The notes under the pieces: generated by a model
What the model was told of the DNA's origin: nothing
The model's input: the letters and a program-made list of their open reading frames with translations, nothing else
Database searches by the model: none
Program-made: the position numbers and the translations under genes
In this document: piece by piece, positions 46,130 to 58,667 of the stretch
Layout of the letters: every line of letters starts with the position of its first letter
Numbering within the stretch: position 1 is the first letter of the stretch
NCBI GenBank assembly: GCA_009809945.1
Contig: WTPW01000609.1
Span: forward strand, 162,832-226,831
Length of the DNA stretch: 64,000 bases
Reading direction: 5' to 3'
DNA from: Gigaspora margarita
Lineage: Eukaryota > Glomeromycota > Glomeromycetes > Diversisporales > Gigasporaceae

Positions 46130-47285
46130 TAAAATCTGCTTTTATATAATAAAAAATATAACAACATGTGGATTTTACTCTAACCTTGTCTACAAAGCAA
46201 ATTTACAAAGTGTAGCAGTAAACTTAGTGTATTGTTCTTTTTAACAGATTTCAAATGCTATTTAAATGCATTTTTTTAGAAATTAGAACTGTTTAACTAT
46301 TTAAAAATTGCTCTAAAGTTCTGGGTAGAATTAGGTTGGTCATGGGCAAAATTATTTTAATATCAACCAAATTAAATGGTTAAATAGTTAAACAATTAAA
46401 CAATTAAAAAAATTTTAGATGGTTCCAATTCCTAGCTTTTTTCATACTTGTGCTTTGCTATAATTGGTAATTTCATTTTTAACTATATCTATACCATTTT
46501 TTTTGTAATATTCAAAACTACTTAGCTTTTTGAAGTTGTCACATTCAATAATATAAGAAAAAAAATACTTGCCAGAAACTTCAAAGCATCTTTTAAGCAA
46601 ATTCAAATACTATTCAAATGCACTTTTTTTATATTCATTTATTTACTGTAACTGGTTCTAAAACTACTGCCCATTCTAATTAGATTCAAATATCACTCAA
46701 CTCCTTAAGTTCATCCTTAGTCATAGTAGTATCCAAAGATACAATGTTTATTGAATTTAATAGAAAAAAAATCTAAGGCCACGCAAAGTTGATATTTTAT
46801 TTTGTATTACTACTAACCCATTTTTCAATTTTACAAATTTTTTTTAGATCCTAATTGTGCCAATTGTTCAATTTTTGATATTTATTTTTTTTAGTACTTT
46901 TTTCTAGTATTGCCTAATGGAAATCTTAATTACTAGTACTGTAAATTTTGGTACAAGGTACCCTCTTGATTGGTATTCCTCTTGATTTGTACCAGGTATA
47001 TTCAAAGCTATTTGTTGTAATAATAATTATTTTTTTTACTTATGGGCTAATATACACTTTTTACAAAATACTTCTATGTATATACCTCCTGCTACACAAT
47101 ATACTCAGGTTATAAATCAAGGTTTGTTGTAACATAGAATATAAAATACTGGGGACCTTGCACAAAATTTACAGTAATTGTTTGATTACTCAAACTGTCC
47201 AGAATCTTGGTACTGCCTAAGACATTGCTAGCCCAGAACTTATATATGCAACCTTTGTGTAATAGAATCTTCTGTAATATTTGCT
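46130..47285. other. AT-rich intergenic, dispersed repeats, no gene
   Basis: Segments near 46470-46560 and 46720-46900 echo 44475-44550 and 39045-39205 respectively. No coding frame is supported. Confidence 0.4.
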
Positions 47286-47293
47286 ATTATACA

Positions 47294-47544
47294 TAGAGTT
47301 TCACAATTTGATTTGATTTGATTTGATCAAATATTTGAACTCAAATCAAATCAAATCCAAGATTTAATTAGCAATATTTGATTTGATTTGGTCAAATATC
47401 TGATTTGCTTTGAAAATTTATATTGAAAGTTCAAATTTAAATCAAATTCAGATTCAGAAATTCAAATTCAAATCAGATTCAAATCCAGAATTTCAAATTC
47501 AAATAAGCAAAATATTTGATTTGATTTGAATTTGAGGAACTCTA
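47294..47544. mobile_element. hAT-like MITE, AAATCAAA family, copy 1
   Basis: The ends are TAGAGTTTCACAATTTG and TAGAGTTCCTCAAATTC (reverse complement), with an exact 8 bp duplication, ATTATACA (47286-47293 and 47545-47552). The body is almost only TTTGATTTGATTTGA and AAATCAAATTCAAA units. Two other copies lie at 58668-58953 and 62587-62845. Confidence 0.93.
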
Positions 47545-47569
47545 ATTATACATAGTACCTTCTCTCTAT

Positions 47570-48646
47570 GCATAAAAAAAATCTGTGCTCAGCTTTCAGT
47601 CACATGATGAATATTGTAATTTTTGTTAAAAATAAAAATTTTCAAAACTTCAAATCAAGATCTCAAAAACCACTTGAACAAATTTGACAACACTTTCTTA
47701 TTTCAATTCTAAGAATTAATATAATCTAGAAAAAAAACTTTCATTGAATTTGGTTGGGTGGGTATCAAACTATCTACACTTAAATTTTGAACAAATTTTG
47801 CATAGCTTCAATTTTGATAGGCTTTTTGATTTTTCTCTAACTTTGAGCAAAGATATCTCTATACCTACTTGTTCAAATTTGATGAAACATTTTTTATTTG
47901 AATTCTATAAATTCATAGAATTCAAATAAATAATGTTTCATTGGATTTGAACAAGTAGGTGTAGAAATATCTTTGCTCAAAGTTTAAGAAAAATCAAAAG
48001 GCTTATCAAAATTGAAGTTATGCCAAATTTGTTCAAAATTTGAGTGAAGGTATCTCAACAATCTCCTGATCAATTTTGATGAAAATTTTTTTGTTTGAAT
48101 TCTTCAGATTTGTAGAATTCAATAAAAAAATAGTTTATTAAATTTAGTAGAGTAGTTGTCAAGGTATTTTTATTCAAATTTTTTAAAAAATCAAAATGCC
48201 TATTAAAACAAGAATTGTATTGAATTTTTCTCAAACTTTGAGTAAAAATATTTCTATAAAAATCTAACTAAATTTGAAGAAACTTACTTATTTAAATTCT
48301 ATGGAATTATAGAATTCAAATAAAAATATTTACATCGAATTTAATTAGCTGGTTGCCAAGATATCTTCGCTCAAAGTTTAAAAAAAATCAAACATTTATC
48401 AAAAATTAAAGTTGCATTAAATTTTCTCAGACTTTGAGTAAAGATATTCCAACAACCACCTTACCAAAATTCAATAAACTTTTTCTAGATTATATGAACC
48501 TTTAGTATTCAAATAAGAAAGATTTGTCAAATTTGTTCAGGTGGTTATTGAGATATCTTGATTTAAATTTTTGAAAATTTTTATTTTTAGTGAAAATTAT
48601 GATCTTTATCATGTGACTAAAAACTGAGCACAGATTTTTTTTATGC
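47570..48646. mobile_element. Mutator-like non-autonomous element, 9 bp duplication
   Basis: Long terminal inverted repeats start GCATAAAAAAAATCTGTGCT, with a direct 9 bp repeat, TCTCTCTAT, at 47561-47569 and 48647-48655. A G-start, long TIR and 9 bp duplication fit Mutator-like elements. The interior is a chain of inverted modules around AATTCTATAGAATTCAAAT and CAAAGTTTAAGAAAAATCAA. It begins 17 bp after the duplication of the neighbouring hAT-like element. Confidence 0.88.
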
Positions 48647-48655
48647 TCTCTCTAT

Positions 48656-49035
48656 ATTACAATCTCTTTCTGAAAATTTCTAATTCAAACTTGTACTTTA
48701 TATGGACTTTCACAGGGTTTTGCATTCAATTATGGCTCTATTTTTGGTTACAAAAGTATTTTGTCTCTAGTCTAACTTGAACTTTTGATCTTGTCTGAAT
48801 ATTTAGCCAATAAGCTATAGATCAACACTAATTTAAAATTGCTATTAATTAGGTTTTTTTTTTTTTGCTAAAGTGAGGGTTTTCCTCTATTTTTATTAAT
48901 AAACTATATGAGATTCTTCATGGGTTTCTCAATATTACACAAATATTTAATACAGTTTATATTACAAGAGTTGAGACTTAGACTATAGACAAAGTTAATT
49001 ATCTAATTTATCTGCAACCTAAACCTACTAGAGTG
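48656..49035. other. Intergenic, no gene seen
   Basis: AT-rich sequence with a T-run at 48856-48867. Nothing else is recognised. Confidence 0.4.
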
Positions 49036-49043
49036 GTTAAAAC

Positions 49044-49337
49044 AGAACCTGAACATTTAGTATAGAGGCATACTTGAAATTTTTTAGCAAAAACACCTAA
49101 AATTTGAGAAGCAAAAAAACAGTTTTGGCAATTATCTTGGCATCTTGTAGTCCAATTTGAATGAACTTTTTTAAAATAAAGCTCTCAGTGAGGCGCATCA
49201 AACAAAAAAAAAGTTCATTCAATTCTGATTACAAGATTAGAAGTTATTAAAGTATATAAATTTTGGCATTTTTAGCAAATTAGATTAAAATTGGCCAAAA
49301 TCCAGTTATGACCTATATGAGAGATGTTTGGGGTCCT
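49044..49337. mobile_element. AGGACCC-family MITE, copy 2 (inverted)
   Basis: Exact 8 bp duplication GTTAAAAC (49036-49043 and 49338-49345). The left end AGAACCTGAACAT is slightly decayed and the right end GTTTGGGGTCCT is intact. The interior is the reverse complement of copy 1. Confidence 0.92.
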
Positions 49338-49345
49338 GTTAAAAC

Positions 49346-52029
49346 TTATCTAGATGGATGTGGAGTATAGAGTTAGTATTTGTACTATATTTAATCTATT
49401 GATAGAACCAGATATCAATTTTTCAAAGTGCTTAGTCAATAGATGGGCATGTATTTGTATCTTTATTATGCAATTGGTCAGGAAAACTACAAATACAACT
49501 ATAAGTATACTGAATTCTAGTATATAGAAGTGTGTGGATTTGGAAAAATAGTAGATATTGAACCAGAATTTTGAGAGTTTTTCAATTAGGCAAGTTTAGC
49601 ACAGTATGGTTTCCAGAGTTGTTTATAAGTATTATGAGAGATATATAAAAAATTTTAATAGCAATACTGAAAGCTATCTTGTAAGAGAAATATTAAGATA
49701 TAGTATTAATTAGTAAGAGTGGAATAAAGCCTTGGATAGTAGTTATGAATGAAGAGGATTAAAGGAAGAATAGCAGATAGGATTTAAGCATTGGTAATTA
49801 ATAAGATTTGTACTAAGTTGTTGAATTTGAATATTTGTTATATCTGGAAAATCTAAAAAAGAAAATTGTGTAATAGTATTACAAATAATTTTAAATCTGA
49901 GATATACCATAAAATCCAGACATGTGTACCCTGGGTATTTCCATTGCTCAATTTAGTACTCGGGTACCTCTATATGGGATACACCATATTAAGTCAATAT
50001 GCTTTACTATATCTACCTGGGATGATACATATAGTATGTATAATACCTACCAACTGGCATTTCAAACTAGCAAGGGGTACACCACATGGGGGGTACACAT
50101 GTCCAAATTTTACAGTATTATTATAGCTAGTACAGAATAGCCAATGAAATTGGCTTTCAGATTGGTTGCAAGAAATATATTTTGTATACTTGAAATGTTT
50201 AGAATTTATAGAGTTAAAGTAAAGCAATATAGAAAGCATATAGAGTAAATTTTTAATTCAGAATAATTTGGATTAGCAAAGTTAAAAGTTAGTATAATTG
50301 TATGTGTGTTTGTAGTTATTGTTAAGGAAGCTATGTAGCATTCCAATCAATTTGGGTTGTTATAGAAATAATATATTGAATTCTATTTTGTGATAACCAT
50401 ATTGCAATAATATGTGTATTGTAAATGTTTACTAGGAATGGAGTTTTCTGTAAGTGAAAACAGAAAGCATGGTTCACCAAAATGTTCAAGGATGTGTGTC
50501 CACAAAATCTTGCATTTGGTTGGTTGCCACAGTTTGCTATGATTTCTAAATATGTAAACTCAGATAATTTTAGGTTTGTTTTTAATTGAATAAGCTATTT
50601 AAAGTGTTACTATTGTGACTAAATTGTGGTAAATTATAGTTGCTTAGCCACTTGTATACAACATTTTTGCATTTAATGATTGGTGTTATAAAAAGTTTGA
50701 CCAGGTAAGCATAGTCATTGTGTGATCATGTCACGTTTTGCGCAATCATTTGTTAATTAGTAATTAATGTTTTTATTTGCATTATTGTGTATTGTACTAT
50801 GATTACACTAATATAGCGAAAAGTTGATCAATATTTTGTTTATAATAATAAAGCAATAAATGTTTTCATTTAATTTATTATTGATTTAATAGATGACAGT
50901 GCAGAATAATGTTAAAAGAATTAATAATATTACTTTATTATTTATGCTGTGTTATAATATTAGATTATTTATGTAATACATTGATAATGCGTGTTGGTTG
51001 TCAATTGGATCAAGAAGTAGATAGACTATAGTTAATAATTTATAATAAATTATGTAAAGAAAAATTTTTTCAAATAAACATATCTAATATTTTGAAATTG
51101 GTTATTTAGTATTTGTATTTATTAATGTATATGTTACATAGCGGTTTATCTTTAAAATATGCATATAAAGAAGCCTAATCTGATGTGTTTAAACATGATA
51201 TAAGAACATATAAAAAACTCATTTTTTACCCGAAAACATTATATAGATACATATATATCTACCATTAACCCACTTCATTTGAAGCCACATCCTTATAATA
51301 AGGCAGAATTGGGAGATAACAGTACCAAATAATCCTTTTTCATAATGATTCTGCTGATTATTATATTGGTAATGGGGTGGCATTTTTGCTCTGTGATGCA
51401 CTTACGTACTATTTGTACAAATGTGTGCATATCGTATATAGTAAAGACTAAATATATTTGGTATATCCTGTATTCTATTTTTTCTCACAAATTTTATTTT
51501 ATTAAAATAAAATGTTAATACTTGCGATCATGTTAACATAACAAGTAAAGATTCTACAGCAATACTGTGAATCCTGTTAATGATTATCATGACAAGTTTT
51601 TTTTATATATATTGTGCATTAGGGTGATCATTCATAATTAATTTAGTGACTACACTCCACTAATAATTTGCATGCATACAGGATTTTTTTATATATGTTA
51701 TTAATCATAATGACTCAATGTGTACTCACACAAATGTAATTATGAAAAAAATTTTTAAAAACCAATTTTGTGTATTACTGATTAGTTATCTTTTCGATCT
51801 GTAAACTCTGTCAACTGACAAAAAAAAAGATTTAAAACAAAGCATGTACATACGTACATGCTAAAAAATACAAGTTTCATTCAAAAAAAAAAAGTATATT
51901 ATAAACATATGATAAATAAACAATAATATTCATAGTATATATCAAACTAACTAATTTCTATATTAATAACCCAGACTATACCCATCCTTAAATAATTTTC
52001 TATTCATGGTTTTGCATGACAGCATCACG
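49346..52029. other. AT-rich intergenic with one foldback, no gene
   Basis: A foldback at about 49919-50103 has ends GACATGTGTACCC and its inverse, GGGTACACATGTC, with GGTAC-rich arms. The open frames there are its by-products. A 60-codon minus frame at 51219-51401 is unrecognised. 52003-52043 resembles the A-K-P-G motif DNA seen at 9076 and 27183. Confidence 0.45.
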
Positions 52030-52349
52030 CAGCTACCTTATTTAATATAATAATGTATAGGTTGCTCTATATTGAAGTATTTATATTGTAAATAGAATGA
52101 AGGGTTATAGATATTATTAGGAAAAAATTCTAAAATAGAGGAATTTTTATGATTTTTTGCTAATTGATCAGCAAAATTATTGAATTTGTTATCACTATGT
52201 GCTGGGACTTTATATAAAATAATAGTATATGAATATAATTGAATAAAATGTAAAAAAGTATGCCACATAGGCCAATAATTGTATGAGTATATTGCTAGAA
52301 TTGTATTTAGCATATAAGAGCCTTGTATTTAAAGATAATAGATTGTAAA

Positions 52350-52645
52350 AGGACCCCAAACATTTCTCATATAGGTCATAACTGGATTTTGGCCAATTTT
52401 GACCTAATTCACTAAAAATAACAAAATCTATTTACTTTAATAACTTCTAATCCAGTAATCAGAATTGAATGAACTATTTTGTTAGATGCACCTCACTAAG
52501 AGCTTCATTTTAAAAAAAAAGTTCATTCAAATTGGACCACTGCATGCCAAGATAATTGTCAAAACCTGTTTTTTGCTTCTCAAATTTTAGGTGTTTTTGC
52601 TGAAAAATTTCAAGTATGACCTCTATACTATATGTTCAGGGTCCT
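52350..52645. mobile_element. AGGACCC-family MITE, copy 3
   Basis: The ends are AGGACCCCAAACAT and the inverse of ATGTTCAGGGTCCT, with flanks ATTGTAAA and ATTGTGAA (seven of eight). It splits the RNase H domain of the minus-strand element. The interior is collinear with 45827-46121. Confidence 0.9.
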
Positions 52646-53084
52646 ATTGTGAATTAGTATATATGTAAATAGTGCTATTTTGAGAACATGTACAAATAGC
52701 TAATAGTATTGCAATTAGTCCTGCTTTGTATAATAATGACCAGTTTTGAATTTGTGCGGAGAATTGATAAATTATTAAGTTATTGAAAGTTTGTATCCAG
52801 GCAATGCCCATTGAGCATCTTGAATTGCCAAGATTAATAACAGATCCATCAGTATAAAAAGTAAATTCTAAAAAAGTAGTATTTGCTTGTACTATTAATT
52901 GCAGTATATTAGCTGTAGTATTAGAAGAAAAAATATTATTATAGCTATGAGATGAAATTTTATAGAAGATAAAGATGGTATTGAAACTAAATGGTTTGGT
53001 TTTCTCTAGCCTTCTTAAACTAGAAATTTAATCTTTTAGTTTAAAATAGAAAAGTATGAGGTGAAATGTCACATTTTTTTTCTG

Positions 53085-53270
53085 TAGCGGTTTAATGGTT
53101 AGCCNTGACTGCAAGTNATAGGCTTGCNCTATTGNATAGATTAGTAGATAATTAGTTAGGAATTTTAAATATAGTATTTCTTTATATATCATCCTGATAT
53201 AATTGTAACTTACTATCCTATTCCTGTACTTGACATTAACAAATAAATATTTTTCACCGAAAAAGTTTTT
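53085..53270 (+). mobile_element. tRNA-Cys-like SINE fragment
   Basis: GCGGTTTAATGGTTAGCC resembles a tRNA A-box/D-arm, and TGACTGCAAGT resembles an anticodon arm with GCA (cysteine). The T-arm is not recognisable, and four N sit in the head. The tail to about 53270 is A/T-rich. It is read as a degraded SINE, not a working tRNA gene. Confidence 0.4.
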
Positions 53271-54697
53271 TAATTTTCCATCACAAGACTATTTTAAATT
53301 TCTTTATTTTAATCCTTTTTTATGAAGAAAAAAAAAAATAAAAAAAAAAAAAAAAACTAAATGGCAAAATGCAATAAAGAAAAGTAAGTCAAGATAATTG
53401 GCATTGAGCTTGAGTTTGTTTGATATTTGTTTGTAAACTTTTCTACCCAGAAATTTAGTAGATAAGGTTGCAGAAATATTGATAGTACAACAGCTTTGAA
53501 TTCTTTTTGAACTAAAAGAACAACTATACATAAACAGCAGATAATATTAGAAGTTGAATATAATGATATCTTGGTTTCATCAATTTCAGAAATCCAATAT
53601 TTTAATGGAAATAGTATTGGTTTGTTGGTTGAAGTATCTATCTTTTTCTATAATAATAGTTTGTTCTTTGTATATTATGAGCCAAGGTTTGTTTTTGGTA
53701 TTAAAATGCCCAGTAGTATAAAATAAGGAGTTAATTAAAGGTAATTGGAGTGTAGATATAAGTTGTCTAGTAATAGAATTAGTGGCGATTTTGTTTTCTA
53801 GTATAGTAAACCATTTAGGTATCTTGCCTGGTATAAGAGAATTAATTCTTGGTGAGATGTGTTCCTATGTAAGGAGTACAGAGTTATCAAAAGATGTAAG
53901 CTGTTCAAGAAACATAATATGTTTTGATTGTAGTTGTGTTTAAATATTGAATAGTGGTATAAGTTTGCAATATGTTTTCAAATGGTTATAAGGTTGTAGT
54001 ATATCTGAGTGTGCATAAATTGATAATTCTAGATGTTTTAAAAGTTGGATAATTTTGAAAGTTGTAGTATTTTTGTTAGCTCTATCTATTTTGAAGTTAG
54101 GATATGTAGTATATTAGTAGTAAACCATAGATTGTTCTGTAGTTGTTGTAATCTAATATGTGCACTAGTGCCTAATAATTCTTTGTTATTTAGTCAGGAA
54201 TTAAGTTGGGTATGTGATGTTGTAATTAGATATCCCAAATATTCTTGATACTATAAATATTATAGTTAAGCATTGTGCTATTGGGAGTAGATTTAGCTAA
54301 TCTAGCTTTGTGTTTTGCAACTATAAAATATTTTGCAAAGATTTTGTTGCATAATGTTTGCGACAAAACAATATTGTGAATTTTGTATTCAAATATAGAT
54401 GTTATTACAGTATTGATAAGATAACTAGCCTGTTTATTAGTTATCATTTTTGTATTAAGAGTATTTATGATCTCAACTATCTCTTGTATAATTAGTTTAA
54501 TTTGAGAGTATGTTTTAATATTGGTAATAAACCAGCAACCAAGGAATTTAAAAGGATTGTGAAAAGGTTGGGTTTGAATAGATAAGTTAAAAAAAGTATG
54601 TAAACTGCTATATAAACAGCTTGAGTCTGGTACATTCTACCAAAAAAATTAATTAGTAAAAAAAGAAGATAATTAGTAAAAATAAGGGGGGTTTGAT

Positions 54698-54875
54698 AGG
54701 ACCCTGAAATATATAGAGAATGGTAAGGTATTAGTTTGCTTACTTTTGGCCCTTTTGTACAGATTATTTTCTTTTATAGTAATTAGTTTGCTTATTTTTG
54801 CCTTTTTCTTGCAGATCTTTCTATATTTAGTAATTTTTGTAAAACCTTACCTTTCTGTAGATATTTTGGGGTCCT
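54698..54875. mobile_element. AGGACCC-end MITE, short type A
   Basis: The ends are AGGACCCTGAAATATATAGA and AGGACCCCAAAATATCTACA (reverse complement), with flanks GGTTTGAT and GGTCTGAT (seven of eight). It interrupts the minus-strand RT after I-N-S-L-S-T. The inner module TTAGTTTGCTTATTTTTGCC appears twice. Confidence 0.88.
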
Positions 54876-55381
54876 GGTCTGATATGTGGAAAGGCTGTTT
54901 ATATGGCAGTTTATAGTAATAGAATGAGATTTTTTGGTATTGAAAATTAATACTAATTTTTGTGGATTAACTTTAATATTGGTCATTTAATAAAATGATG
55001 ATGCAGTTTGTATAATTTGTTGTAATTGTTGAAAGGATTGTGCAATTTATAAAGTATCATCCATATATACTAAACTGAAGCTAAAGCTTCTGTTTTGTTA
55101 AATACTAGAGGTGATATTGTTGTGGTTTATTCAACAAAGCTAGTGTAACCAGAATATGTATTTGAAATTTTACTAATAAGTGGGTTATAATAAATTTGCC
55201 AAAGTAATAGAGTTATGGCTTCACCTTGGTCTATACTATCTTGTACTTCATATGATTTTGTAAGTCCAAAGTTAATAATTACTCTGTTTGACCAATCAGT
55301 AAGGGGAGTGACAAAAATCAGATGATTTTTTAGGGGGGAAGGAGTAAAAAATGTTGAAATTATATATAGAAACCTGACCAA

Positions 55382-55499
55382 ATTGATATTAAGGAGGGGG
55401 GAAGGGGGGTAGGCCTCTAATAAAAAATAATCAGGTGATTAATAACATAGCCCTAAGTAAATTAGTAATAATATTAATTAACTAAGAGAGCATATTAAG
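55382..55499. other. Junction between two head-to-head retroelements
   Basis: A G-run (GGAGGGGGGAAGGGGGG near 55394) and AT-rich sequence separate the 5'-truncated minus copy from the plus copy. No promoter is evident. Confidence 0.4.
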
Positions 55500-58400
55500 T
55501 TGATAGAGTGCTTTTTCAAGAAAGTTAAGATTAACAGAGTTATATGTTTTGCTTATATTATTGAACCTTTTAAAAAAACCTTTACCAAAATCTTTACTAA
55601 ACAACTTGATCAAATTATCTCTAATAACAATCTTTTATCTAATTTAAATTTTGCTGCTTCTAAAAATTCCTCTACTCATATTCCTATACAAATTCTTCAT
55701 AATACTATTGAACACTATAAAACACAACAAAAAAGCTTGGGTTTTTTTTCAAAAAATGTCTAAAGAATTTGACAAAATCAATATTTCATGCCTTCAAGAT
55801 ACCTATAAAAGAATTGGTATTCCTAATTCAGGTATAAATCTAATTACCGAATTACATTCATCAAGACAAGCAAGAATCATTACTGCTCATAGTAGGACCC
55901 CGAAATATACATAGATAGGTCAGGTTAATTATAGGGTTACTAAAAAAGGAAAGATCTGCAGAAAAAAACTTCAAAAATAAGCAAAAAATTACTATAAATA
56001 GAAAAGATCTGCATAAAAAACCTCAAAAATAAGCAAACTTATACCTGACCTATCTATGTATATTTCAGGGTCCTCTCATAGTCTTACCTCTCCTATTAAT
56101 ATCCAATCTGGAATAGAACAAGGAGAAACCTACTCTTCTCTACTTTGAAAAATTTACTATGATCCAATTCTTACTTTTATTTACCAAAAATACCAAAACT
56201 ATCTACTCAAAATTGTAGCACAATCTCCTCTTGATATAATTACCAATACTACACTACTAGTACTTCAATTCCACTATTAGCCTATATGGATAATACAACA
56301 TGGCTTTGTAAAAGCTCTGAAACTATACAAAATATTCTTAATGACACTTCTGAACTCTATAAAATTAACAATATAGAAGTCAATCCCTTAAAATCTGATT
56401 TACTTCATATTTGTCCTAGATCCTACAAATTACAAACAACACCTTTTTTGTTCAATAATCAACCCATCTTACCCAGAAAGTCTAATGATGTCATTAGATA
56501 CTTAGGTATTTATTTTGACAGAAATAGTTCAACCAAACCAACATTTGATACAATTGTTAACAAAATTGAAAATTTTATTTGTCTAATAAAATACAAAAAA
56601 CTTACACCCTTACAAATTTCATCACTTTTTAATCTTATACTTCAACCCTCCATTGAATATCTATTACAAGTATGCATTATCCACAATAATCTCCAAACCA
56701 AATTATTTCGTCTCTTCACTATTCAAACCAAAAAAATGCTTTCCCTTGCCAAAAACACTAACAACATAGTTCTTACTAATCCTATAACATTTAATCTACC
56801 AACTCTTAACAATCTAATTCAAAAAACAAGTTCTGCTAATATCAAATGTATTTTTAACTCCAGTCCAATTCTTAAAAATATTGGTAATATCTGTATTAAA
56901 TCATGGCTAACCAAAGTATGGTCCTCCAACTTAACCCAAAATTTACTTATTACTTATAGCCATAAAACCAAAAATTGGCATTTATTTTTTAACTTATACA
57001 ATTAGCCAAAAATAATATTACATTATCAAATCTTTCGCTTAATTCTTATTATTCAGATTTCTTTTTTAATATACATCTAATCTATGATATACTTCCATCA
57101 AATCCACAATCCTCTATAATTAATAGTATGAGAAATAACCAGTTACTATTTATTGAATAAATTACAACTGCAGATAATAAATATATTCTTCTATGAAATA
57201 ATATTTATCTACTTACTAATAAATCTACTAAAGGTCATCAGGTCTCATCTTTGTCTACCCCCAATTAACTCCTTTATTAATACAACATATCTTCTTTCTT
57301 CTCTAATAACCTCTGATCCTTTTTCACTTACACAATTACACTATACCTATAACAATAATCTCTTCTTATCATATCAAACTTCCTTATCAAAAACTACAAT
57401 ATATAATATAAATTCTTCAGATTCAGGTTTCATAGAACTACTACCCAATATCTTTTCATTTCCAAATATCTTTTTTTTATTAATATTCTCTATAATCAAA
57501 TTAACAAATCTAAAAATCAAACATACATTCAAATAAATTATAACGAAATTCTTGCTTTAATTCATATTTTTAATCTTACTAATACTACAACTTCCTCTTA
57601 ATTTATACCACAAATTTATATTCCTATACAAGAAATACAACTAATATACCATTTAACCAATAATGCTGCCTATCAACATCAACTCACTAACCTTCTATCA
57701 CTTATTCAAAATCTTACTTCACAAGAACTTCATTTCTATACTGATGCTTCAATACAAAATCTACAATCATCAAATATTAAATCTGGTATTGGTTGGATTT
57801 GCAAAAATAATACTTCTATTAAATTCAATGCACCTACTACTTTATATCCTGATACAATACAAATTGAACTTGAAGCAATTTATCTCTCTTCTTCTTGCAA
57901 CTCCCAATAATACTTATATAAATTTTTATTTAAACAACAATACTTCAATCAAAAACCTAAAACAAATATATTTTTCAAAACCTATACAAATCAAAAACTG
58001 GATATTATATCTATTATTAATCCAATCAAATCTATGAAAAACATTTTATTCACTCTATACAAAATCAAATCATATCTTAATCCTATCTATAACCAAGCAG
58101 ACTTACTTGCAAAAAATGGAACTAACAAACCAATACTTAAAATTACCTATAATTTTCTAAATCTACCAATATATTTTTTATGAAACAATTGTTTTATTCT
58201 TTTCAAAATATGAACCTTTATCAAAAATATATATACTATACAAGAAGTATACTCCTGGTCTACTTTTAAAATATAGCTGAACCCAATTGGACACTATGTT
58301 TCAATATTCTAAACACACTTGAACACAATCACTCTAAATATTCTTTTAGAATCAAAATACTAACAAATAATCTTCCAACTATGAAAAACCTTCATATTTG

Positions 58401-58660
58401 CTATCCTTATCTATATCCAACATCAAAATGTTCTCACTGTATACATACTTCTCTGTTTAAATAATAACAATAATATTCAACAATCTATAACTAATATAAT
58501 TACTAATATATTTACTTTCTCAAAATCACTACTATATCACTAACTACAATTTTTAATATTCTTTTTCACTCTACACTTAATTCATCTAATCTACAATTTA
58601 ACTCTTTTCTTTACTATATTATTGGAATCTTTTTCTCTAATGTTTTCAAAAATATTAACC
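55500..58660 (+). pseudogene. Non-LTR RT and RNase H element, degenerate
   Basis: In order: a K-K-T-F-T-K-I-F-T-K-Q-L block (55570), F-F-S-K-N-V near 55750, and a G-I-E-Q-G-E-T-Y-S-S-L-L block (56110). The active site then reads Y-M-D-N-T-T-W (56283), with one aspartate changed to asparagine. Then comes a 239-codon frame with R-Y-L-G-I-Y-F (56286-57005). Next is RNase H with F-Y-T-D-A-S (57738) and E-L-E-A-I-Y (57865). The end is a C-x-x-C segment with T-S-K-C-S-H-C (58430). Stops and frameshifts are frequent, the codons are very AT-rich, and a MITE (55894-56074) splits the RT. Confidence 0.82.
55894..56074. mobile_element. AGGACCC-end MITE, short type B
   Basis: The ends are AGGACCCCGAAATATACATA and AGGACCCTGAAATATACATA (reverse complement), with an exact 8 bp duplication, CTCATAGT (55886-55893 and 56075-56082). 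It splits the plus-strand RT before the G-I-E-Q-G-E block. The module AAAGATCTGCANAAAAAAC is repeated inside. Confidence 0.93.
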
Positions 58661-58667
58661 TACTTAC

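Larger units (their letters stand above)
52030..55381 (-). pseudogene. Non-LTR RT and RNase H element, 5' truncated
   Basis: Minus-strand order: an S-I-D-Q-G-E-A-I-T-L-L-L-W-Q-I-Y-Y-N-P-L block (55127-55381), then Y-M-D-D-T near 55045. Then come I-K-V-N-P-Q-K-L (54792-54986) and an RT tail (54226-54447). After that an RNase H domain has F-Y-T-D-G-S-V near 52855 and K-V-P-A-H-S-D-N then F-A-D-Q-L-A-K-N-H (52038-52313). The RNase H glutamate position reads A-G-L and the next catalytic aspartate reads T-N-S, so the nuclease is dead. Stops are frequent. Two AGGACCC MITEs and a SINE-like piece interrupt it. Confidence 0.82.

Noticed and set aside
49919-50103. hAT-like call for the GACATGTGTACCC foldback
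   Set aside because: Inverted ends are clear, but the flanking 8-mers do not match and the tip is not TAGNG.
53095-53150. tRNA-Cys gene
   Set aside because: D-arm and anticodon arm are suggestive but there is no T-arm or acceptor stem, and N residues interrupt it; treated as a SINE head.
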